Assembly: GCF_001426585.1 (NCBI RefSeq)
Contig: NZ_LMEI01000001.1
Location: forward strand, 186,944-250,943
Direction: 5' to 3'
DNA from: Streptomyces sp. Root431
GTDB taxonomy: Bacteria; Actinomycetota; Actinomycetes; Streptomycetales; Streptomycetaceae
DNA length: 64,000 nt
Shown here: one piece after another, positions 51,160 through 59,952 of the stretch
Numbering within the stretch: position 1 is the stretch's first letter
Layout: every line of letters starts with the position of its first letter
Notes under the pieces: model-generated
Database searches by the model: none
Told to the model about the DNA's origin: nothing
The model's input: the letters and a program-made list of their open reading frames with translations, nothing else
Made by a program: the position numbers and the translations under genes

Positions 51160-54100
51160 CAGCTCCTGCGTGACCGTGCCGCCCTGGTCGTCGCTCGCGC
51201 CCGCCCGCAGCGAGACGGAGGCCGCCCCGGACGGGATCCGCAGCTCACCGCTCCAGGAGGCGCCGCGCCACGAGGGCTTGAGGGCGACCTTCGTCCAGGT
51301 CTTGCCCTCGTCGTAGGAGACGTCCAGGGTGCCGCCGGTGATCGTGCCGGTGCCGGCCGCGCCCTTCACGTACTCCGCGAAGGTCCGTACGGGCAGCTTG
51401 GAGCCGGCCCGGACGTCGCCGTCGAGGTCGGTGTCCACGTCGAAGCCGAGGTTGAGCATCGGCAGGTAGGTGGCCTTGTCGGCCGGGGTCTCGGCCGAGC
51501 GGAACGTCCACTCGGAGCGGCCCTTGGTCGCGAGCCGCCAGCGGGCCGGGTCGAGCGCGGTGTCGGTGACGACCTTGTAGGTCGCCTCCTGCGCCGGGGC
51601 GTCCCAGGCGTAGGCGCCGGAGCTCATCTTCCGGTCGACGCGGACGCCGTCGACGTACACCTCGGTGAACTGGGTCATCGAGTCGTCGCCCCACACGTTG
51701 CCGAAGCCGGTGTGGTCGGTGCCCGAGTCGCCCCAGCCGGGGGTGTTGAAGCGCAGGTCGTTGCCGGACCGCTGCTGGCCCCAGCCGAGGCCGGTGCCGA
51801 GCCACGGGTGCCAGACGGGGCCGAACCAGTCGAGGTCGACGCGGCTGCCGCCCTTGTACGACGGGGTGCCGCCGCGCTCCTCCAGGGAATCGCCGAGGTC
51901 GACGGACTCGTGCCAGCGCTGGCCGGTGCCGGTGGAGACGTACTCGGTGCGCTCGGTCGGGAAGGAGATCCACTCCTTGAAGCCGAAGCCGACCGGGAAG
52001 GTGTCGGTGATCGAGTAGCGGAACTCGCCGCCCAGTTCCTTGCGCTTGGTCGGCGCGTAGAAGGTGGAGCTGATGGTGGCCAGTTCGTCCTCGTCGGGAC
52101 GGAAGACCAGGTCCTTGCCGATGGCCCCGGGGTGCCCCTCGGAGAGGTCGTACGTGAACGGGGTGAAGCGGGTGCCGGTCAGCTCGACGCGCTTGCCGCG
52201 GGCCGCGCCGGCGGCGAGCCGCTGGGCGTCGGCGGTGTTGACGGTGGCGACGGCGAGCGGCCGGTCCTCGTAGTCGGCGGTGCCGAACCACTTCATCAGG
52301 CGGCCGGGCTGGTCGTCGGTGACGAACAGGGCCTTGGCGCCCGCGTCCTGGGCGGTCTGTGCGAGCTCCGTCGGGTCGGCGCCGGCGGTCAGCCGGACGA
52401 GGACGGCCTTGCCGGTGACGTTCTTGCCGGTGTACTCGGCGGGGGTGCCGGTGCCCGCGTCGACGAGGCCGAGGCGGTGGCCGCCCTCCAGGAGCGTGCC
52501 GCCGGCCTGCGGGGTGGCGCCGGAGAGACGGGTGCCGTCGACGCTCGCCTCAAGGAGCGGCTTGCCGAGGCGCCAGACGGTCCGGTACTCGAAGGTGCCG
52601 GTGGCGGGCTTGGCGGTGGGCGCCGCGAAGATCGAGTCGTACATCGGCGGGACCTGGACGGCGCCGCCGTAGGAGGCGCCGTTCGCCTCGCGGTCGAACT
52701 CCATGAGGAGCTGCCGGGTCTCGGTGCGCTTCTCGACCTCGGCGCGGATCTCGCGCAGCTGCCGCCCGTCGAGGGTGATCTCGCGGTCGCGGTCGAGGGT
52801 GATCTCCGGCGCGGTGAGGAAGCCGAGGCCGAGGGAGTCCTTGCCATGGGAGCCGCGCACGTCGAGGAAGGTGTCGACGGTGTACGTGCCGGGCTTGAGG
52901 CGCAGTTCGAGGGTGCCGGACTCGCCGACCGCGGCCGGGAAGGGGTCCACGTCCTTCGTGAGCTGCTGGACGCCCAGGTGCGCGGCGGTGGGGGCGCCGT
53001 CGCGGTCCTTGACGTGGACGGTGAGGGTGTAGCGCTCCTCCTCCTTCACGAGGCCGAGCGCGGTGTGCGCGACGGGCGCGCCGCCCGCGGTGGCGGTGAT
53101 CCGGCCGGAGGACTGGCCGACGGGGGCCTTGGTGCCGTCGCCCGTGACGGTGGTGCTCGCGGAGCCGTGGGCGGGGACGGTGAGGGTGGTGTCGGCGAGG
53201 GCGGCGACCCCGGCCGGCATGCCCTCGACGGCGAGGTTCAGCTCGACGGGGGCGTCGGAGGCGTTGGTGTACGTGACGGTCCTGGTGACCGGCTCGCTCT
53301 CCTCGTACGGCCAGGAGACGAAGCCGAGGTCGGCGGAGCCGGTGGCGGTGACGTTCGCGGAGATCGCCGCGGCCACGTCGACGCGGCCGGCGCCGAGGGC
53401 GTAGGCGGAGGCGTCGAGCGTCTTCGACGAGGACATCAGGGCGTTCTTGAGCTGCGCGCCGGTCCAGTCGGGGTGCTTCTCGGCGAGCAGCGCGGCGACG
53501 CCCGCGATGTGCGGGGTCGCCATCGACGTACCGCTCATGGAGGTGTAGAGGCCGCTGCCGGCGACGAGCTGGGAGCGGGCGGCGAGGATGTCCACGCCGG
53601 GCGCCGACAGGTCGGGCTTGAGGGCCTGGTCGCCGTAGCGGGGGCCCTGGCTCGTGAAGTAGGCGGCCTCGTCGGCGGAGTCGACGGCGCCGACGGTGAG
53701 CGCGGAGTCGGCGGCGCCGGGCGAGCCGATGGAGCCGGGGTAGCCGGAGTTTCCGGCGGCGATGACGAAGAGGGCGCCGGTCTCGGCGGTGAGGGTGTTG
53801 ACGGCCTGGGCCATCGGGTCGGTGCCGTCGCTGGGTTCGCGGGAGCCGAGGCTCATCGACACGACCTTCGCGTCGATGTCCTTGGCGGCCCACTCCATGC
53901 CGGCGATGATCTGCGACTCGCTGCCGGAGCCCTCGTCGCTGAGGACCTTGCCGACGGCGAGGGTGGCGCCGGGGGCGACGCCCTTCTCCTTGCCGTCGGA
54001 GCCCGCGCCGCTGCCGCCGACGGTGGAGGCGACGTGCGTGCCGTGGCCGTTGCGGTCGGCGACCTCCTGGCCCTCGATGAAGGACCTCGTCTCGGCGACC

Positions 54101-54837
54101 CGGCCGCCGAGGTCGGGGTGGGCGAGGTCGGCGCCGGTGTCGAGGACGGCGACCTTGACGCCCTTGCCGGTGAGCCCGGCCTCCCAGGCCTTCGGGGTGC
54201 CGATCTGGGCGTTGGACTCGGCCATGGCGGCCTCGACCCTGCCGTCGAGCCAGACCTTGGCGGGGGCGGCGGCGCGGGCGTTCGGGGTCGTCGCGGCCTG
54301 CTGGGCGGTGAAGCCCTGCCAGAAGGCGGCCGGGTCGGTGGCCGTGACGGCGGCGCCGCCGATGCTGGGCAGCGGGCGGACGGTCTCGGCGCCGCGCGGG
54401 GTGGAGGCGGCTGCCCGGGCGCCCTTGGCTCCGTACGTGACGATCAGCGGCAGTTCGCCGGTGACGCCCTGTTCGACGAGGCCGGTGACGTCGAAGAGGC
54501 GCGGGTCGAGCGCGCCGGAGGCCAGGTAGGGGCGGGCCTCGTCGGGGATGACGGTGACCCGGCCGTTCGCGATCTGGCTGCGTATCGCGCCGGTGGCGCC
54601 CTTGGCCCGGTCGACGGTGACGGTCTGCTTGCCGCCGCCGAGGTCGGTGAGGGTGACGCGGTCTCCGGTGACGAGGGTGACGGTGCTGCTCGTCGCGGAC
54701 GCCTTGAAGGTGTCCGGCACTGCGGAGGCGGTGTTCCCGGCGGCGGCGGTCTGCCCGGCCGAGAGCATCACGAGGGAGACACCGGCGGCGAGCAGCCCGG
54801 CCCTCCCTCTGGCGAAGGGGGTGATCCTCGACGTCAT
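51136..54837 (-). CDS. Secreted S8 (subtilisin-like) serine peptidase, large multidomain
   Basis: About 1233 aa exported protease. Signal peptide (1-33), a pro-region (to about 215), subtilase domain with catalytic Asp 233 (VLDTGAD), His 265 (NGHGTHVAS) and Ser 438 (SGTSMATPH), and an inserted PA-like domain further on (about 830-900, GKAVLVRLTAGADPTELAQT). Several beta-sandwich domains fill the rest, ending in a Laminin/FN3-like region before RALGVK. Related to large Streptomyces subtilases active in substrate mycelium. Translation is likely controlled by a leader hairpin that pairs the ribosome site (54846-54893). Ends in TAA inside a short tandem duplication. Confidence 0.93.
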   Translation of the reverse strand: MTSRITPFARGRAGLLAAGVSLVMLSAGQTAAAGNTASAVPDTFKASATSSTVTLVTGDRVTLTDLGGGKQTVTVDRAKGATGAIRSQIANGRVTVIPDEARPYLASGALDPRLFDVTGLVEQGVTGELPLIVTYGAKGARAAASTPRGAETVRPLPSIGGAAVTATDPAAFWQGFTAQQAATTPNARAAAPAKVWLDGRVEAAMAESNAQIGTPKAWEAGLTGKGVKVAVLDTGADLAHPDLGGRVAETRSFIEGQEVADRNGHGTHVASTVGGSGAGSDGKEKGVAPGATLAVGKVLSDEGSGSESQIIAGMEWAAKDIDAKVVSMSLGSREPSDGTDPMAQAVNTLTAETGALFVIAAGNSGYPGSIGSPGAADSALTVGAVDSADEAAYFTSQGPRYGDQALKPDLSAPGVDILAARSQLVAGSGLYTSMSGTSMATPHIAGVAALLAEKHPDWTGAQLKNALMSSSKTLDASAYALGAGRVDVAAAISANVTATGSADLGFVSWPYEESEPVTRTVTYTNASDAPVELNLAVEGMPAGVAALADTTLTVPAHGSASTTVTGDGTKAPVGQSSGRITATAGGAPVAHTALGLVKEEERYTLTVHVKDRDGAPTAAHLGVQQLTKDVDPFPAAVGESGTLELRLKPGTYTVDTFLDVRGSHGKDSLGLGFLTAPEITLDRDREITLDGRQLREIRAEVEKRTETRQLLMEFDREANGASYGGAVQVPPMYDSIFAAPTAKPATGTFEYRTVWRLGKPLLEASVDGTRLSGATPQAGGTLLEGGHRLGLVDAGTGTPAEYTGKNVTGKAVLVRLTAGADPTELAQTAQDAGAKALFVTDDQPGRLMKWFGTADYEDRPLAVATVNTADAQRLAAGAARGKRVELTGTRFTPFTYDLSEGHPGAIGKDLVFRPDEDELATISSTFYAPTKRKELGGEFRYSITDTFPVGFGFKEWISFPTERTEYVSTGTGQRWHESVDLGDSLEERGGTPSYKGGSRVDLDWFGPVWHPWLGTGLGWGQQRSGNDLRFNTPGWGDSGTDHTGFGNVWGDDSMTQFTEVYVDGVRVDRKMSSGAYAWDAPAQEATYKVVTDTALDPARWRLATKGRSEWTFRSAETPADKATYLPMLNLGFDVDTDLDGDVRAGSKLPVRTFAEYVKGAAGTGTITGGTLDVSYDEGKTWTKVALKPSWRGASWSGELRIPSGAASVSLRAGASDDQGGTVTQELIRALGVK

Positions 54838-54844
54838 CGACGAA

Positions 54845-54894
54845 ACTCCTCGCGGACCCGGGGTCGGGGGTGTTTTCCGGGTGCCGCGAGGAGT
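54845..54894 (-). promoter_or_regulatory. Leader hairpin sequestering the S8 ribosome site
   Basis: On the mRNA, ACTCCTCGCGG (54884-54894) pairs perfectly with CCGCGAGGAGT (54845-54855). Inside, after a single bulged C, ACCCGG pairs with CCGGGT, for 17 bp in all and a loop of about 15 nt. The GCGAGGAG ribosome site, 8 nt before the ATG, is wholly within the stem. The structure should hold translation low unless melted or remodelled. Confidence 0.7.
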
Positions 54895-55003
54895 CTTGGC
54901 CTGTGGGGCGGGAGTTGACCCCGTTCACTGCTGGCGGTTATGTGCCGTGGCGGCCAACCGCCAGGTCAGGACGGTGGCTTCGGGGTGAAACCCGCCCGGA
55001 GCC

Positions 55004-56266
55004 TCACGGAGTGGGGTCGAGTGCGTCGTACCGGCGGAAACGGCGCCCGTAGAGGGCCAGGAGGCCGACGGCGAGGACACAGGCGATCCCGCCGCCCGTG
55101 ATGGCGACGGCCGGGGAGGTCAGGTCGGCCACGGAGCCCGCGAGGAAGTCGCCGAGCCGGGGCCCGCCGGCGACGACCACGATGAAGACGCCCTGGAGCC
55201 GACCGCGCATCTCGTCGGGCGCGGCGACCTGCATCATCGTGTTCCGGAAGATCATCGAGACGGTGTCGGAGTAGCCGGCGAGGGCGAGCAGGAGCAGCCC
55301 CAGCCAGAGGTTCCGGGTCAGCCCGAAGACGGCGATGGCCGTGCCCCAGCAGGCGACGGCGATGAGGATCGCCTGCCCGTGGTGGCGGATGCGGCCCTGC
55401 CAGCCGGACAGGACGCCGCCGAGGAGCGCCCCGAACGCGGGCGCCGCGACGAGGAGTCCGGCGGTCTTCGCGTCCCCGCCGTACCAGAGGACGGCGACGG
55501 CCGGGAACAGCGCGCGGGGGTGGGCGAGGATCATCGCGCAGAAGTCGGAGAAGAACGTCATGCGCAGGTTGGGGCGGGTGGCGAGGAAGCGCAGCCCGTC
55601 GAGGACGGACGCCCGCTTGCTCCCCTTCCGGTCCGGGAGCATCGACGGCAGCCGCCACATCGCGTAGAGGCTCGCGGAGAAGGCGAGGGCGTCGACGAGG
55701 TACGCCGTCTGGTAGCCGGCGACGCCGACGATCAGGCCGCCGAGGCTCGGCCCGACGAGCGTGCCGAAGGTCATGACCATCGAGTTGAGCGCGTTGGCGG
55801 CGCGCAGCTGCTCGGGCGGCAGGAGCCGGGGAATCATCGAGGTGCGGGCGGGCGAGTTGAGCGCGGCGCACACGGACTGGAGCGCGACGATCCCGTACAG
55901 GAACCAGACGCGGTGGAAGCCGGCGAACGCGGCGCCCGCGAGGGCGATCGACAGGACGGCGGAGCCGAGGGCGCTGGCGAGGCCGAGCTTGCGGCGGTCG
56001 ACGGTGTCGGCGACGGCGCCGCCGTACAGCCCGAAGACGACGAGCGGGACGAGGGAGAACAGCCCGACGAGCCCGACGGAGAAGGGCGAGCGGGTGATCT
56101 CGTACACCTGGAGGGAGACGGCGAGGGCGGTCATGCCCTGGCCGACCCAGGAGACGGTGCTCCCGAACCAGAGGCGACGGTAGTCGGCGGAGGTCCGCAG
56201 CGGGGTGAGGTCGGCGAAGACCCGGCGGCGGGTGGTTTCGTCCTGTGGCTTCTCGGTGGTGGTCAC
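55004..56266 (-). CDS. MFS transporter, DHA3-like
   Basis: About 420 aa, 12 helices. Opening PLRTSADYRRLWFGSTVSWVGQGMTALAVS and the loop GGAVADTVDRRKLG (about 80) are typical of the EntS/MefA-like exporters. A second conserved segment, SPARTSMIPRLLPPEQLRAANAL (quoted by its start at about residue 145), supports this. Substrate unknown; the family exports macrolides and siderophores. GTG start overlaps the GNAT stop by 4 nt. Confidence 0.87.
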   Translation of the reverse strand: MTTTEKPQDETTRRRVFADLTPLRTSADYRRLWFGSTVSWVGQGMTALAVSLQVYEITRSPFSVGLVGLFSLVPLVVFGLYGGAVADTVDRRKLGLASALGSAVLSIALAGAAFAGFHRVWFLYGIVALQSVCAALNSPARTSMIPRLLPPEQLRAANALNSMVMTFGTLVGPSLGGLIVGVAGYQTAYLVDALAFSASLYAMWRLPSMLPDRKGSKRASVLDGLRFLATRPNLRMTFFSDFCAMILAHPRALFPAVAVLWYGGDAKTAGLLVAAPAFGALLGGVLSGWQGRIRHHGQAILIAVACWGTAIAVFGLTRNLWLGLLLLALAGYSDTVSMIFRNTMMQVAAPDEMRGRLQGVFIVVVAGGPRLGDFLAGSVADLTSPAVAITGGGIACVLAVGLLALYGRRFRRYDALDPTP

Positions 56267-56709
56267 GCGACGTCGTACCGCAGCTCGGGGCGGGCCCAGT
56301 GGATCCGTCCGGCGGGCGGGAGGACGCCGGTCCTGACGGCGCCGGTGCGCAGGTAGAACTCTTCGGCGGGCGGGTGCGCGACGACCCGCACGGCGGCGAG
56401 TCCGGCGGCCCTGGCCTGCGCGGTCATGTGCTCCATGAGCAGCCGGCCGATGCCGAGGCCCTGGGCGGAGTCGGCGACGAAGGCGAGGTCGAGCTCGGCC
56501 TCGCCGAGGAGGAGGGCGTAGAAGCCGAGCACGCGGTCGTTCTCGTCGACGGCGACGAAGACGGGGTGGTGCTCGATGTACGCCCCGCCGACCTGGTACC
56601 CCTCGACCATGGCGGCGTAGTCGCCCCGATAGGCGGCGGAGGTCCGGACGAGCCGGGTGAGCCGCTTGGAGTCGTCGGCGGTGGCGCGCCGGATGGTGAT
56701 GTCGGGCAT
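56263..56709 (-). CDS. GNAT family N-acetyltransferase
   Basis: 148 aa. GNAT fold with the acetyl-CoA loop in DSAQGLGIGRLLMEHMTAQA (about 83-102; the usual QxxGxG/A is QGLGIG). Probably modifies an amine or small molecule. Overlap with the exporter gene hints that it acetylates a compound handled by that exporter (inference). Confidence 0.87.
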   Translation of the reverse strand: MPDITIRRATADDSKRLTRLVRTSAAYRGDYAAMVEGYQVGGAYIEHHPVFVAVDENDRVLGFYALLLGEAELDLAFVADSAQGLGIGRLLMEHMTAQARAAGLAAVRVVAHPPAEEFYLRTGAVRTGVLPPAGRIHWARPELRYDVA

Positions 56710-56799
56710 GGGGCGAGTATAGGGACGTAGGCGGTTGTTACTCCTTACAGTTTGGTGAACGTGCGGGCGGGGGGCTGCCTCGGCGCGCGTGACGCTCCC

Positions 56800-57114
56800 C
56801 GCTTGCCCGTCGCTCCCCCGCTCGCGTGTCGTTCCCCCGCTTCCGTGGTGTCCTCAGCCTCCGTGGGCCGCCTCGCTCACGGCGGTGGCGTGCGGGAGGC
56901 TCCCGCCGTGGGCGAAGGCCGTGGCGAAGGCGGCTTCGCCGGCCGCCCACGAGAGCCTCGGCGCGGCGCTCTCCCTGACCGACGAGCGCCTGATCGCCCA
57001 GGCCCGGGAGGCGTTCACCACGGCCCTGCACTCGACCTCGGCGCTAGCGCGGCCTTCGCCCTGGTGACGGCGGTCGCGGTCCTCGCCCTCCTGCGGGGCG
57101 TCCCCCGCACATGA
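56800..57114 (+). pseudogene. Frameshifted C-terminal relic of an MFS exporter
   Basis: In one frame, 56880-57043 reads as an exporter C-terminus (AKAVAKAASPAAHESLGAAL, then REAFTTALHSTSAL). In the next frame, 57044-57111 continues it as a last transmembrane helix (SAAFALVTAVAVLALLRGVP) and stops. One base change at about 57043-57050 would join them. This is the end of a DHA2-type transporter whose first 400 residues are absent. No start or ribosome site is visible. It fills most of the 468-bp gap between GNAT and the WS/DGAT gene. Confidence 0.65.
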
Positions 57115-57135
57115 GTTCCCCCGCAGCAGCACATG

Positions 57136-57177
57136 ACGGGCCCGGCCGGTCGGCATCAGCCGCTCGGCCGGGCCCGT
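57136..57177. terminator. Terminator abutting the WS/DGAT stop
   Basis: ACGGGCCCGGCCG pairs perfectly (13 bp) with CGGCCGGGCCCGT. The right arm touches the stop codon of the minus-strand WS/DGAT gene. It also closes the relic on the plus strand. Confidence 0.82.
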
Positions 57178-58530
57178 TCAGCGCGCCCCCGCCGCAGCCG
57201 CGCCCCGCGCGAACTCGCCTTCCTCCGCACGCTGTTCGAGCTCCGCGAGGGCCGCATGCCAGGCCTCGGGCAGCCGGTCGGCGGCGGCGAGGGCGGTGTC
57301 GGTCGTGAACGTGACGTGGAGGCGGCGGCGGTGCGTGACCCAGGCGACGAAGAGCGGCTGCCCCGGGACCATGACGGGCAGGGCGTACACCCCGGAGGCG
57401 GGGACGCCGTCGAAGCCGAGGGGCCGCCGGATCCGCAGGTCGGCGACGCCGACCGGGGTGTACCGGGCGTCGATGCTGCGGGTGAGCGCCAACCTGCCGA
57501 CCCGGTAAGGGAGTCGGCGCAGGATCACGCGGTGGGCATCGGCCAGCCGGGCGAGCCGGGTGTAGTCGAGCGCCCGCCCGACGCGGTCGAGCCGTCGGCG
57601 GGGGTCGGGGTCGCCGCAGGGCAGGTCGATCCCGGCGACGGCGACGCGGTTGCCGAGGAGCGGCAGGGGGTCGTCGGGGTCGCGGACGCCGATCGCGAGG
57701 TTCGTGCGCAGATCGTGGCCGTGTCCGGGGCGGCCCGGCTTCCAGGCGTCCGGGTGCCAGGCGCGCAGCGCCTCGGTCGTCAGCGCCAGGCAGAGCTGCG
57801 GGACGGTGGCCCCGGTGAGGCGGCCGAGTGCGTGGAGCCGGGCCGTGTCGACGTCGGCGACGGTCGTGGCGTAGGCCTGGGAGGGCGGGGCGTCGAGGGC
57901 CGGCCACCAGGTGACGCGGCGCGGGGGCCGGAGTTCGGGCAGGACGGCGGCCCAGGGCACGGGCCGGGGCGGCCGGAAGGAGAGGGCACGCGGGCGCGGA
58001 GCCTCCTCGGGGCCGAGGAGGCGCTCCAGCGTCGCGACGGCGGCGGCGCCGTCCTGGAAGGCGTGGTGGGCGCGGTAGCAGAGCCCGTATCCGCCGCCGA
58101 CCCGGTGGACGAGCCAGAGCCCCCACAAGGGCCGGTCGCGCGGGAGGGGTTGCCGCAGGAGCTCGGCGAGGACCGCCGCCGGGTCGGTGGAGCCGGGTAG
58201 CTCGTACAGGTGACGCTCGGGGTCGAAGCGGGGGTCGGGCTCCCAGTGCGGCCGCCCGGTGCGCCCGGCCAACCGGTGGGCGAGCTCGGGGATGCGGGCG
58301 ATGCGCGCCCTCAGGTGCTCCAACAGCCGACCCCTGGAGGGTGGTTCGCCCTCCAGGGTGACGAGCCCGCCGAGGTGGAGCGCGGAGTCCGTGGCGTGGA
58401 GCGCCGCCACGTCGAGGGAGAGCCGGTCGAGCACCGAGAGCGGAACGGCCCCGGGAGGCCGGGGAGATGACCGGAGAGACGATCCGGCGGAGGGCCGGAC
58501 GGTGGAGAGCACAGGATCTGAAGATCGCAC
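57178..58530 (-). CDS. WS/DGAT acyltransferase (wax ester synthase / DGAT family)
   Basis: About 450 aa, related to bacterial wax ester synthase/diacylglycerol acyltransferase and to NRPS condensation domains. Active-site motif HHAFQDG (His 155 and 156) fits HHxxxDG. The C-terminal DUF1298-like half holds RTNLAIGVRDPDDPLPLLGN (about 270) and a late GVYALPVMVPGQPLFVAW. It transfers acyl groups to an alcohol. Its place beside a terpenoid-like cluster suggests the alcohol is the cluster product. GTG with TATCGT 8 nt upstream (leaderless); a later GTG near residue 32 is the alternative start. Confidence 0.8.
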   Translation of the reverse strand: MRSSDPVLSTVRPSAGSSLRSSPRPPGAVPLSVLDRLSLDVAALHATDSALHLGGLVTLEGEPPSRGRLLEHLRARIARIPELAHRLAGRTGRPHWEPDPRFDPERHLYELPGSTDPAAVLAELLRQPLPRDRPLWGLWLVHRVGGGYGLCYRAHHAFQDGAAAVATLERLLGPEEAPRPRALSFRPPRPVPWAAVLPELRPPRRVTWWPALDAPPSQAYATTVADVDTARLHALGRLTGATVPQLCLALTTEALRAWHPDAWKPGRPGHGHDLRTNLAIGVRDPDDPLPLLGNRVAVAGIDLPCGDPDPRRRLDRVGRALDYTRLARLADAHRVILRRLPYRVGRLALTRSIDARYTPVGVADLRIRRPLGFDGVPASGVYALPVMVPGQPLFVAWVTHRRRLHVTFTTDTALAAADRLPEAWHAALAELEQRAEEGEFARGAAAAGAR

Positions 58531-58551
58531 GGACCGCTACGATACGTCATC
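58531..58551. promoter_or_regulatory. Overlapping divergent leaderless promoters
   Basis: Only 21 bp separate the WS/DGAT and P450 starts. TACGAT (58538-58543) lies 8 nt before the P450 ATG; TATCGT on the other strand (58539-58544) lies 8 nt before the WS/DGAT GTG. The two -10 hexamers share five positions, so RNA polymerase could not sit on both at once and the two directions would compete. Confidence 0.6.
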
Positions 58552-59952
58552 ATGCAATCGCAATGCGTGACGGATGGCATGCACCCCGACGTCCCCGATG
58601 TCCCGAAGCTCCCCGATTTCCTCGACGACGCCGCCGTGGCGGCCTGGTCGGCCTCCGGCGCGCCGCTCGTCGACCTCCTGCGCCAGGCCCACACGCCGGG
58701 CCGGCTCACCGGCTTCCGCCGTGGCGGCCGGGCGGCGGTCCTCGTCACGGACCCCCGGCACGTCCACCAGGTCCTCGGCGTGGGCGGCGACCGGTACGTG
58801 AAGCGGTCTCACCGGGCGAGACCCCTCATCGGCGACGGGATGCTGACCGCCACGGGCGAGGCCTGGCGGTCCCAACGACGCCTCCTCCAGGCGATGTTCA
58901 CCGGCCGGGGCATCCAGCGCTGGGAGCACCACATCGCCGCGGCGGCCGACCGCGTCGTCGGCCGCTGGGCGGAGCGGGCCCGCCGGGGCGAGCCGACGGA
59001 CATCGCCGAGGACGTCCAGTTCTTCACCGTCGACACCATCTGGCGCTCGCTGACCGACCGTCCCCTGGACCAGGAGACGTACGTCGACCTGGCGGCCGTA
59101 CAGGACATCGTCGCGGCGCTCCCCGCCGACGTGGGCGGCGGCGCGGCGCTCCCGCCCGAGGTGGAGACCGCGCTCGCCGCGCTCGACGAGCGGATGCACC
59201 GGGCCATCGCGGAGGCCCGAGGCCGCCGCACGGCCGACGGCGCACCCGACGGCGACGCTCCCGGGGATGGTGCTCCCGGCGGTGGCGCTCCCGGGGATGG
59301 CACTCCCCGGGATGGCGCTTCCGGCGGTGGCGCTTCCGGCAGTGGACCGAGCGTCCTCGACCGGCTCCTCGGCGCGGCCGAGACCGATCCCGCGTACACG
59401 GACCGGCTGATCCGCGACGAGCTCGTCACGCTGCTCGTCGCCGGCTACGAGAGCAGCGCCCGCACCCTGACCTGGGCCTTCGTCCTGCTGGACCGGCACC
59501 CCGAGGTCATGGAGCGGGCGGCGGGCGACGCGCGGGCCGTCGAGGCGGTGCTCTCCGAGACCCTGCGGCTCTACCCCACGGGCTGGCTGCTCCCGCGCCA
59601 GGCCGTGGCCGACGAGACGCTCGACGGCCTGCGGATCCCCGCCGGCACGGACCTCCTCGTCTGCCCCTACCTCACCCATCGCGACCCGGAGGTGTGGCCC
59701 GATCCCGAGGCCTTCGTGCCGGAGCGCTTCCCCGTCCGGACACCGCTGCCGCCGGGCGCGTACCTCCCCTTCGGCATCGGCCCGCGCGCCTGCCTGGGCA
59801 CGCGCTTCGCGATGCGGGAGATGGAGGTGCTGCTCGGCGGGCTCCTCGCCCGGTTCACCGTCGAGACGACCGAGCCGGTGGGCGAGCCGGTGTTCGGCAT
59901 CAACCTGCGCCCGGCCGGTCCGCTGTACGCGCGCGTCCGCGAGCGGACGTGA
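58552..59952 (+). CDS. Cytochrome P450 of the terpenoid-like cluster
   Basis: About 466 aa soluble P450. I helix AGYESSARTL (about 302; Glu-Ser-Ser in place of the usual Glu/Asp-Thr), K helix ETLR (about 338), PERF (about 390), heme Cys 414 in FGIGPRACLG. A Gly/Ala/Pro/Ser linker of about 40 residues (225-265), coded by tandem 12- to 15-bp repeats, interrupts the F-G region before the I helix. An oxidative tailoring enzyme of CYP102/110-like type. The Nudix gene overlaps it by 4 nt. ATG 58579 is an alternative start. Confidence 0.9.
   Translation: MQSQCVTDGMHPDVPDVPKLPDFLDDAAVAAWSASGAPLVDLLRQAHTPGRLTGFRRGGRAAVLVTDPRHVHQVLGVGGDRYVKRSHRARPLIGDGMLTATGEAWRSQRRLLQAMFTGRGIQRWEHHIAAAADRVVGRWAERARRGEPTDIAEDVQFFTVDTIWRSLTDRPLDQETYVDLAAVQDIVAALPADVGGGAALPPEVETALAALDERMHRAIAEARGRRTADGAPDGDAPGDGAPGGGAPGDGTPRDGASGGGASGSGPSVLDRLLGAAETDPAYTDRLIRDELVTLLVAGYESSARTLTWAFVLLDRHPEVMERAAGDARAVEAVLSETLRLYPTGWLLPRQAVADETLDGLRIPAGTDLLVCPYLTHRDPEVWPDPEAFVPERFPVRTPLPPGAYLPFGIGPRACLGTRFAMREMEVLLGGLLARFTVETTEPVGEPVFGINLRPAGPLYARVRERT
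59232..59345. repeat. Tandem repeats inside the P450 gene
   Basis: Eight or so degenerate units (GGTGGCGCTCCC, GGGGATGGCACTCC and variants), coding Asp/Gly-Gly-Ala-Pro/Ser. They form the unusual linker before the I helix. In frame throughout. Confidence 0.7.

Noticed and set aside
51016..54918. 1300-codon open frame on the plus strand
   Set aside because: It is the antisense of the S8 peptidase gene. High GC leaves long open antisense frames; the translation has no domain and the minus strand has the full catalytic triad.
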